Part shown: piece by piece, positions 1-4,825 of the stretch
Layout of the letters: each line of letters starts with the position of its first letter
How positions within the stretch are numbered: position 1 is the stretch's first letter
Source of the DNA: Paludibacteraceae bacterium
GTDB lineage: Bacteria; Bacteroidota; Bacteroidia; Bacteroidales; Paludibacteraceae
Assembly: GCA_017960065.1 (NCBI GenBank)
Contig: JAGCZK010000192.1
Coordinates: 1-23,199 of the forward strand
DNA: 23,199 bases
Direction of reading: 5' to 3'
The notes under the pieces: generated by a model
Told to the model about the DNA's origin: nothing
The model's input: only the letters and a program-made list of their open reading frames with translations
Database searches by the model: none
Made by a program: the position numbers and the translations under genes

Positions 1-2
1 CC

Positions 3-371
3 TTGCTCGAGGCGACCGGGGCCGACGTGGCCTTGCTCAATGCCGGGGCCATACGCCGCGAAAGCCTGCCGGCCGGTGCGCTGACGGTGGGCGACGTGTT
101 GCAGGTCGATCCGTTCGACGATGAGGTGGTGGTGTTGGAAGTGGAGGCAAGTCTGCTGCCCGAGCTGGTCGGCACCTGCCAACGTCGCGACCGGGGCCGC
201 GAGCCGATTCTGCTGCAAGCAACAGCGGGACAGCCGGTGCTGAAAATGGTGACCACCTCGTATGTGGCCTCGTTGTTTGGCGCGTATCCGCTAACGCCTC
301 AAGACAGCGGTTGGCGCAACCAACAGCTCTTTCTCGAGTATCTTTCCAAAAATCTTTCGGTTTGCCGGTAA
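3..371 (+). CDS. 5'-nucleotidase C-terminal domain protein (partial, 5' end outside window)
   Basis: This is the C-terminal end of a longer protein; the frame is open to the left edge, so the TTG at position 3 is not a real start. The visible 122 residues fit the C-terminal substrate-binding domain of the UshA/5'-nucleotidase family. The clues are an N-x-G-x-I-R segment (NAGAIRRESL), followed by a G-x-x-x-x-G-D-V-L stretch and a DPFDDEVVVLEV strand. These enzymes are usually exported and remove phosphate from nucleotides. The protein ends without an anchor. The stop codon lies only 7 bases from the stop of the convergent hpt gene, which encodes a purine-salvage enzyme, so a role in nucleotide scavenging would fit, though that link is inference. 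The metallophosphatase domain is not visible, so a related C-terminal-domain-only protein cannot be excluded. Confidence 0.75.
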   Translation: MLEATGADVALLNAGAIRRESLPAGALTVGDVLQVDPFDDEVVVLEVEASLLPELVGTCQRRDRGREPILLQATAGQPVLKMVTTSYVASLFGAYPLTPQDSGWRNQQLFLEYLSKNLSVCR

Positions 372-378
372 CGGCGCC

Positions 379-915
379 TCACACTTTGGCGTAAAGGTCG
401 CGCAGCATGCGCCCTTTGCCGTCGTAGTCGAGGCCGTAGCCTACGACAAAGGCGTTGTCGATTTCGAAGCCCACCCAGTCGATATGCACGGCGTGGGTCT
501 GGAGTTGGGCCTTGTGCAGCAGGCTCACAATTTTGCAGTCGGCCGCCCCCATCGCTTTCATCTTTTCGACAAAGCGGCGCATGGTCATGCCGGTTTCGAC
601 AATGTCTTCGACCACAATCACCTTCCGTCCTTTGACATCGGCGGTAACCGGCAGTTGCTCGGTGAGCTCGCCGCTGCTTTGGGTGCCGCAATACGAACTC
701 CATTTGACAAAGCAGATTTCGGCCGTGGTGTTCATGGCGCGCAGCAAGTCGGAGGCGAACACAAACGCCCCGCTGAGCATGCAGACAAACAAGGTCGATT
801 CGTCGGCCCCATCGCGTTTGAGTTCTTCGGCCAGCTCCCCAATGCGCTTGGCAATTTGGGCGGCGGAGAGATAGGGTCTGAAGGTCAGGCCGTTAATTTC
901 GAGGCAGTTGTTCAT
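379..915 (-). CDS. hpt: Hypoxanthine phosphoribosyltransferase
   Basis: This 178-residue cytoplasmic protein has the length and fold signature of type I purine phosphoribosyltransferases, which convert hypoxanthine (often also guanine) plus PRPP to the nucleotide in purine salvage. The PRPP-binding loop is clear: VIVVEDIVETGMT at about residues 99-111, with the acidic pair E103-D104. The PPi loop LSGAF (48-52), the flexible-loop Ser-Tyr (74-75) and the base-binding segment around WVGFEIDNAFVVGYG (147-161) are all present. The ATG overlaps the stop of panE by four bases (ATGA), which fixes the start and implies translational coupling as the second gene of a panE-hpt unit. The stop is 7 bases from the convergent 5'-nucleotidase gene, and I see no terminator between them. 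Nothing is missing from the active site. Confidence 0.93.
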   Translation of the reverse strand: MNNCLEINGLTFRPYLSAAQIAKRIGELAEELKRDGADESTLFVCMLSGAFVFASDLLRAMNTTAEICFVKWSSYCGTQSSGELTEQLPVTADVKGRKVIVVEDIVETGMTMRRFVEKMKAMGAADCKIVSLLHKAQLQTHAVHIDWVGFEIDNAFVVGYGLDYDGKGRMLRDLYAKV

Positions 916-1826
916 GGCAGGTAGGTTTGTTGGATGTACTTGAGCTGTTGCTCCATGACTGCGATTTTGGGCAAATCCACTCCGTGGGAGCGGGCGGCTG
1001 CCAGCGGGTTGGAGTAGATGGCCTCAATTTCCATGGGGCGGTGGTGGTCAAAGTCCAAGCGCATGCTGGGTTTGTAGGGCCGCATCTGGTCGGTCGAACG
1101 CATCATTTCGTCGGCAAAGGCGGTGGGAATGTGCACGCCGTCGGCTTCGGCGCCGCGGAGCACTTCGAGCATGATGTCGTAGATGAGGGCGCGCGAGTCG
1201 GCCTGGCGCATCAGCTGTTCGGTGGTGCTGTCCAAAATGACGGTCATGCCATTGTAGGGGATGTTCCAAACCAGTTTCTTCCAGCGCGCCTCGTGCAAAT
1301 CGGGTGCTAAGAGGGCTTCGACCCCGGCGGCATGAAGGTCGCTGCAGAGTTGTTCGAGCGCCTGGCTGCCTCCGCGGTAGGCGCCGACTGTCAGCCGGCC
1401 GTAGTCGAGGTGGCGGATGTGCGCGGGCCCGATTTTGTTGCTACAGATAAAGGCCATGCCACCGGCCACCCCCACGCTCGCCGGAAGCACCTCGGCTGCC
1501 TGGCGTTCGATATCCAGCCCGTTTTGCACCAAAACGACGGTGCTGTCGGGCTTGAGGATGGGGCGCAACATATCGGCCAGCAAGCGGTTGTTGATGGTTT
1601 TGAGGCAGACGAGGATGAGGTCGCAGGGCGGCATGTCGGCTGTACTTTTGTAGGCCTTGACCGGCCGGATGCAAAAGTCGCCGCTAACCGAATCCACCTG
1701 CAAGCCGTTTCCGAGGGCCTGCTCATAGTCGCTGTGGAATAGAAAATGAACTTCTTTGCCCGATTTGGCAAGCATTCCACCGTAAAAGCCTCCAATGGCG
1801 CCGGTTCCGATAATGGCGTAATTCAT
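912..1826 (-). CDS. panE: 2-dehydropantoate 2-reductase (ketopantoate reductase)
   Basis: This protein reduces ketopantoate to pantoate with NADPH in pantothenate/CoA synthesis. It begins with a Rossmann nucleotide-binding strand, MNYAIIGTGAIGGFYGG (GxGAxG at residues 7-12). It carries the family QNG motif (101-103) and the helix with the catalytic lysine and asparagines, RWKKLVWNIPYN (181-192). At 304 residues it is normal length. The open frame extends 10 codons upstream, but I chose ATG 1826. The family starts right before the first beta strand, and the extension runs into the promoter, whose -7 element TATCTTTG lies at 1846-1853. The stop overlaps the hpt start by four bases. A broader ketopantoate-reductase-family paralogue with another substrate is possible, but the key residues support the call. 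Confidence 0.88.
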   Translation of the reverse strand: MNYAIIGTGAIGGFYGGMLAKSGKEVHFLFHSDYEQALGNGLQVDSVSGDFCIRPVKAYKSTADMPPCDLILVCLKTINNRLLADMLRPILKPDSTVVLVQNGLDIERQAAEVLPASVGVAGGMAFICSNKIGPAHIRHLDYGRLTVGAYRGGSQALEQLCSDLHAAGVEALLAPDLHEARWKKLVWNIPYNGMTVILDSTTEQLMRQADSRALIYDIMLEVLRGAEADGVHIPTAFADEMMRSTDQMRPYKPSMRLDFDHHRPMEIEAIYSNPLAAARSHGVDLPKIAVMEQQLKYIQQTYLP

Positions 1827-1845
1827 AAGCGATTTTTTTGTGCTG

Positions 1846-1853
1846 CAAAGATA
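1846..1853 (-). promoter_or_regulatory. Promoter -7 element for panE-hpt
   Basis: On the minus strand the bases read TATCTTTG, an exact match to the Bacteroidota -7 consensus TAnnTTTG, about 20 bases before the panE ATG. No clear TTTG -33 element is seen 19-21 bases upstream, because that space is taken by the lyase terminator hairpin. Confidence 0.7.
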
Positions 1854-1854
1854 C

Positions 1855-1889
1855 AAAAAAGGCGGACACGCTGTGTGGCCCGCCTTTTA
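1855..1889 (-). terminator. Intrinsic terminator of the lyase gene
   Basis: A hairpin pairs AAAAGGCGG (1857-1865) with CCGCCTTTT (1880-1888). An inner ACAC/GTGT stem and a three-base bulge sit inside it. It lies 19 bases after the lyase stop. On the minus strand the 3' arm runs into six Ts, as expected of a Rho-independent terminator. The arms are T-rich on both sides, so it could work in either direction. Confidence 0.75.
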
Positions 1890-1907
1890 TTTTGAAGTGT
1901 CGGTCGA

Positions 1908-3356
1908 TTACAACGAATCGCCGAAGTCGGCGCGGAACTTGGCCACCAGTTCTTCTTGCCAGTAACCGATTTCTTTGAGTCGGCCGAAGAAGAAGCGGAG
2001 CACTTTGGGTTCGGACACCCATTCGAGACCGCCGATGAGGTTGCGGTTGTCGTACATCCATTTCACGCGGTCGGCGCAGTATTTGATCTGCGACAGGGTG
2101 AACACACGACGGGGAACAGCCAGACGGAGCAGCTCCAGTTCGGCGTAGCGTTCGGTGCCGTCCGGTTCGCGTTGTTCGCTCAACGTACCGCGTTCCATAC
2201 CACGGATACCGCCGGCGATGTAGAGGGCGGTAGCCACGGCGTCGGCCGGGTATTGGTTGTGCGGAATGTTGGGAACGATTTCGGAGCAGTTGAGGTGGGC
2301 GCCCAAACCGCCGGCGGGTTTGATGACGGGCACACCGTATTTGTCCAATTCATTCACCAGGTAGGCGATGAATTCGGGACCTTGGCTGATGTATTCCATG
2401 TCGAGCGATTCGAGCAGGCCGACGGCCATGGCTTCCATCGAGCGCACTTCCATACCGCCGTAGGTCAGGAAGCCTTCGTACAGGGGTACGAATTCCATCA
2501 TTTCATCGGTGAATTTCTTGTCGTGAGCCGTGATGATACCGCCGCGCGAGAAACCGAGTTTGCGGGCCGAGAAGTAGATGATGTCCATCTTGTCGGCCAA
2601 CAGGCGGTAGATTTCTTTGGTTTCCATGAATTTGCATTGCGGTTCGCGCACTTTCATGAAATAAACGTTGTCTTGCAACAGCGAGGCGTCGAGCACGCTC
2701 TTGACACCGAATTCGTGGCAGATGTCGGCTACGGCCAGCATGTTCTCGAGCGAAACCGGTTGGCCGCCAATCAGGTTGGTGCCGGCTTCGATACGAACGA
2801 AAGCGACTTTTTCGGGGCCGTATTTTTTGATGGCGGCGCGCAGGGCCTTCAAGTCGAAGTTGCCTTTGAAGGGGTCGTCCGATTTCGGGATCAGGCCTTT
2901 TTTGTCGACCAGCTCGATCACTTCGCCGCCCAAACGGGTAATGTGTGCCTTGGTGGTGGTGAAGTGGAAGTTCATCAGGGTGACCATGCCCGGTTTTACG
3001 TAGGCTTCGGCCAAAATATTTTCGGCGGCACGGCCTTGGTGAGCGGGCAGCACGTTGTCGGTGCCGAACACTTCCTTAACGGCGGCTTTCACGCGGTTGA
3101 AGGTTTCGGAGCCGGCGTAAGAGTCGTCGGCGATGCTCATGGAGGCCACCTGTTGGTCCGACATGCCGTTTACACCCGAATCGGTGAGCATGTCCATAAA
3201 TACGTCTTTGTTTTGCAGCAGGAAGGTGTTGTTTCCAGCTTCCTGAATACATTTCAAACGTTCTTCAACGGGCAGAAGGGATAATTTTTGTACCACGCGC
3301 ACTTTGTGCATCTCCAAAGGCACTTGGTTTTCCGGTTGGTAAAATTTTACTGACAT
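1908..3356 (-). CDS. Tryptophanase / tyrosine phenol-lyase family beta-eliminating lyase (TPL-like specificity residues)
   Basis: This is a 482-residue PLP-dependent lyase of the family that splits tryptophan (to indole) or tyrosine (to phenol) into pyruvate and ammonia. Features shared with both enzymes are LLTDSG-like residues near 56-61, HQGR (106-109), the SYAGS tyrosine (Y80), GGQPVSL (197-203), D223, a PLP lysine in SARK (K266), EGFLTYGG (294-301) and the PRR arginine (R416). At two positions known to set specificity in Citrobacter TPL it looks like TPL. T133 in FTTT corresponds to TPL Thr124, and R389 in MERG corresponds to TPL Arg381; tryptophanase has other residues there. Oddly, the Arg usually three residues after the PLP-ring Asp is Leu226, and the KKD context of the lysine is RKL. 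Many relatives are simply annotated as tryptophanase. The gene stands alone, with its own terminator and a non-coding leader. Confidence 0.85.
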   Translation of the reverse strand: MSVKFYQPENQVPLEMHKVRVVQKLSLLPVEERLKCIQEAGNNTFLLQNKDVFMDMLTDSGVNGMSDQQVASMSIADDSYAGSETFNRVKAAVKEVFGTDNVLPAHQGRAAENILAEAYVKPGMVTLMNFHFTTTKAHITRLGGEVIELVDKKGLIPKSDDPFKGNFDLKALRAAIKKYGPEKVAFVRIEAGTNLIGGQPVSLENMLAVADICHEFGVKSVLDASLLQDNVYFMKVREPQCKFMETKEIYRLLADKMDIIYFSARKLGFSRGGIITAHDKKFTDEMMEFVPLYEGFLTYGGMEVRSMEAMAVGLLESLDMEYISQGPEFIAYLVNELDKYGVPVIKPAGGLGAHLNCSEIVPNIPHNQYPADAVATALYIAGGIRGMERGTLSEQREPDGTERYAELELLRLAVPRRVFTLSQIKYCADRVKWMYDNRNLIGGLEWVSEPKVLRFFFGRLKEIGYWQEELVAKFRADFGDSL

Positions 3357-3398
3357 GGATATAGGTGATTAATAATTAGTATTTAATTTAAAATCATG

Positions 3399-3433
3399 CA
3401 AAACTAATCATAAAAGTTGAAAACGGCAACAAA
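3399..3433 (-). promoter_or_regulatory. Possible proximal promoter of the lyase gene
   Basis: The minus strand has TAGTTTTG (3399-3406), which fits TAnnTTTG but not the favoured TATCTTTG form. A TTG lies 20 bases upstream (3427-3429), and a TTTG at 3430-3433. It is 43 bases before the ATG and downstream of the leader-RNA terminator, so the lyase could be transcribed independently of the upstream RNA. The stretch is AT-rich, so a chance match is possible. Confidence 0.45.
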
Positions 3434-3451
3434 ACTCCCCGCTAAAGTGCT

Positions 3452-3627
3452 GTAAAAAGAAAAGAGCCGCTCGCTTGCGGCTCTTCCCTCACTAATTCAC
3501 TAAAAAACGAAGAAAAATAAATCTGTAGTCGGGAAATCCAGCCTGCCGAGTTCATCTTCGGGCACCCCTCCCTCCGAAAAACCGATTTCCGAAAGCGGAA
3601 ATTACGCAGGCTTTACTAACCTTTCCG
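3452..3627 (-). ncRNA. Candidate structured RNA (small RNA or attenuating leader upstream of the lyase gene)
   Basis: A consensus promoter (3632-3663) points into a roughly 170-base stretch with no convincing gene that ends in an intrinsic terminator. Predicted helices, in plus-strand coordinates, are an outer stem between 3622-3628 and 3529-3536 (TCGGAAA with TTTCCCGA, one bulged base). A second stem of 7 bp joins 3606-3612 and 3540-3546 (AGCCTGC/GCAGGCT). Enclosed hairpins are 3585-3602 (ATTTCCG/CGGAAAT, four-base loop) and 3557-3578 (TTCGG/CCGAA around a G-rich loop). This makes a multi-way junction followed by a linker and the terminator. I do not recognise the family. It does not show the long-rod shape of 6S RNA or the SRP or tmRNA signatures. 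It may be a stand-alone small RNA or a riboswitch-like leader of the downstream lyase gene. The start base is estimated from the -7 position. Confidence 0.5.
3462..3485 (-). terminator. Intrinsic terminator of the candidate RNA
   Basis: A perfect 9-bp stem pairs AAGAGCCGC (3462-3470) with GCGGCTCTT (3477-3485) around a six-base loop. On the minus strand it is followed by TTTTCTTTTT-like sequence down to 3452. It ends about 96 bases before the lyase ATG. This is either the end of a small RNA or an attenuator. Confidence 0.8.
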
Positions 3628-3631
3628 AAAG

Positions 3632-3663
3632 CAAAGATAAGGGCCTTTTTCGGGCCTTGCAAA
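3632..3663 (-). promoter_or_regulatory. Consensus Bacteroidota promoter for the candidate RNA
   Basis: The minus strand carries TTTG (3660-3663), a 20-base spacer and TATCTTTG (3632-3639). This is among the best promoter matches in the window, yet no protein gene starts downstream before the terminator. Confidence 0.75.
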
Positions 3664-3754
3664 TTTATAAGTTGACCTTATTGTATTTTTACTTTGCGAG
3701 ACGGTAGTGCAACTTGACAAAACAGTACCGTCATGTCGGTTAATGTTTTGATAA
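3664..3754. other. Non-coding spacer with inverted repeats, rest of the 3357-3754 intergenic region
   Basis: This stretch lies between the barrel-protein stop and the RNA promoter. It has a 7-bp inverted repeat, GACGGTA with TACCGTC, spanning about 3700-3732. A short near-perfect palindrome, GTTTTGAT/ATCAAAAC, at 3745-3761 overlaps the stop codon. Neither is followed by a T-run, so they are poor terminators. No open frame is convincing. Confidence 0.5.
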
Positions 3755-4327
3755 TCAAAACTTAACACCTAATCCAACTTTAAAAATGGCATCGCATCCG
3801 AGGTTGCATTCGGCCAGTCCGTAAACCCGGTTCCCGGCTTGCACACCGATGGGGGTGACGTTGAATGCGAAAATCCATTTGGGGTCGGTGTCGGTCATGT
3901 AGGTGGCACCCAAATCCACCGACGAATACAGGCGCACGTACTTGCGGTTGAGGTAGGTGAACCGTACACCCGGCATCAGGGTGACCACCGAGGTCAGGTA
4001 TTTGCGTTCGAGCTCGGTTTTCTCCTTGTCGGTGTAGATGAGGTTGTCGTATCCTTCGTACAGGCATTTGCCGGTCACCGACAGCCAGGGCAGAAACTCA
4101 TGGGCGTAACCGACGCCGTAATTGCCGTAGCGGACGGTTTCCTGCCGGCCGGTAAAGGCCTTGGCGATATCCACAAAAAAGCCGACGAACCCTTGCACCA
4201 GCGAAGTGGTACCGGCGTACAGCTCGATTTCATCGCGGTAGGTGTTGTCCGATTCGGTGCTTTGTGCGTGCAGCGGAGCATGGCTCAGGGCCAGACACGC
4301 AATCAGAACGATACTCAGTTTTTTCAT
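3755..4327 (-). CDS. Small outer-membrane beta-barrel-like protein, function unknown
   Basis: This 190-residue protein opens with a classical signal peptide (MKKLSIVLIACLALSHAPLHAQ, cleavage likely after Ala21 or Gln22). The mature part alternates short hydrophobic and polar stretches with many Tyr, Val and Gly, for example YGNYGVGYAHEFLPW and YVRLYSSVDLGATY. It ends in GLGVKF. A C-terminal Phe after alternating hydrophobics is the usual recognition mark for beta-barrel insertion. I infer a small outer-membrane barrel of perhaps 8 strands, but no specific family was recognised. The start is 36 bases after the DUF3127 stop with no clear promoter or terminator between, so it is probably co-transcribed with that gene. 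The sequence shows no ligand or enzyme motif. Confidence 0.7.
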   Translation of the reverse strand: MKKLSIVLIACLALSHAPLHAQSTESDNTYRDEIELYAGTTSLVQGFVGFFVDIAKAFTGRQETVRYGNYGVGYAHEFLPWLSVTGKCLYEGYDNLIYTDKEKTELERKYLTSVVTLMPGVRFTYLNRKYVRLYSSVDLGATYMTDTDPKWIFAFNVTPIGVQAGNRVYGLAECNLGCDAIFKVGLGVKF

Positions 4328-4363
4328 AATACCGGGATTTTTTGGGATGGGTGTCTGTTTGTT

Positions 4364-4756
4364 TTAGAACGGCAGGTCTTTGCTTTCGGGCATGCTGCCA
4401 CTGTCGCCGAACGGGTCGGACGGGGCCGAGGCCAGGTCGGCAAAAGTCGGAACGTCCTCGGCGGGGGCGCCGGGCTCCTGGCTGGCGGAGTTGGCGACTT
4501 TCCAGGCGCGGATCGAAGTGTACCAGCGGCCGTTGAATTCGCGCGATTCGATGTCGAACGAAACGGTCAGGTTGGCTCCTTCTTTGCAAAGCGCGCCGAA
4601 TTCGTCGAGTTTGCTTCCGAAAAGTTCAAAGGCGACTTTGCGCGGGTATTGTTCTTGGGTTTCCAAGACGAAAGTTTGCGATTTCCATTCTTTTCCAGCT
4701 TTGCTGGTGCCTCCCTGTTGGGGGCAGGTGGCGATAAGTTTTCCTGTAATGTCCAT
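4364..4756 (-). CDS. DUF3127 family protein, SSB-like OB-fold
   Basis: This 130-residue cytoplasmic protein matches my memory of the Bacteroidota DUF3127 family. The N-terminal 88 residues look like a compact OB-fold: MDITGKLIA, then a basic turn, QTFVLETQEQYPRKVAFELFG (27-47), a second half around ANLTVSFDIESREFNGRWYTSIRAWKV (61-87). A Pro/Ala/Ser-rich acidic linker (about 90-123) leads to the C-terminal tip ESKDLPF. That architecture, with an acidic linker ending in D-x-P-F, closely mimics bacterial single-stranded DNA-binding protein, whose DDIPF tip recruits repair and replication partners. DNA binding itself is inferred, not seen. The gene has its own promoter (4784-4814) and probably shares an mRNA with the barrel protein downstream. 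ATG 4756 is the only sensible start. Confidence 0.8.
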   Translation of the reverse strand: MDITGKLIATCPQQGGTSKAGKEWKSQTFVLETQEQYPRKVAFELFGSKLDEFGALCKEGANLTVSFDIESREFNGRWYTSIRAWKVANSASQEPGAPAEDVPTFADLASAPSDPFGDSGSMPESKDLPF

Positions 4757-4783
4757 ATTTTTCGGATTGTTTTTTATAGGGTG

Positions 4784-4814
4784 TAAAGATACGGACTTTT
4801 TTGCAGCTGTGCAA
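4784..4814 (-). promoter_or_regulatory. Promoter of the DUF3127 gene
   Basis: The minus strand has TTG (4812-4814), exactly 20 bases, then TATCTTTA (4784-4791), one base off the TAnnTTTG consensus. It sits 27 bases before the ATG, in the 69-base gap after the AsmA-like gene. Confidence 0.65.
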
Positions 4815-4825
4815 TTTTGCAGGGC

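Noticed and set aside
1956..3284. A 442-codon plus-strand frame opposite the lyase gene
   Set aside because: Antisense shadow with low-complexity Phe, Val, His and Gly composition. The minus-strand lyase has full family motifs.
3452..3663. Identification of the intergenic RNA as 6S RNA, SRP RNA or a known riboswitch
   Set aside because: The 5' and 3' ends do not pair into a long rod as in 6S. The SRP GGAAGGAAGCAGCC-type motif is absent, and I see no recognisable TPP, cobalamin, SAM or FMN core. It is left unnamed.
3745..3761. Palindrome GTTTTGAT/ATCAAAAC as a terminator or operator for the barrel-protein gene
   Set aside because: It is AT-rich, overlaps the stop codon and has no T-run. It could easily arise by chance.
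4800..4825. TTGCA/TGCAA repeat after the AsmA-like gene as a terminator
   Set aside because: The stem is only five pairs and overlaps the promoter of the next gene. Too weak to call.
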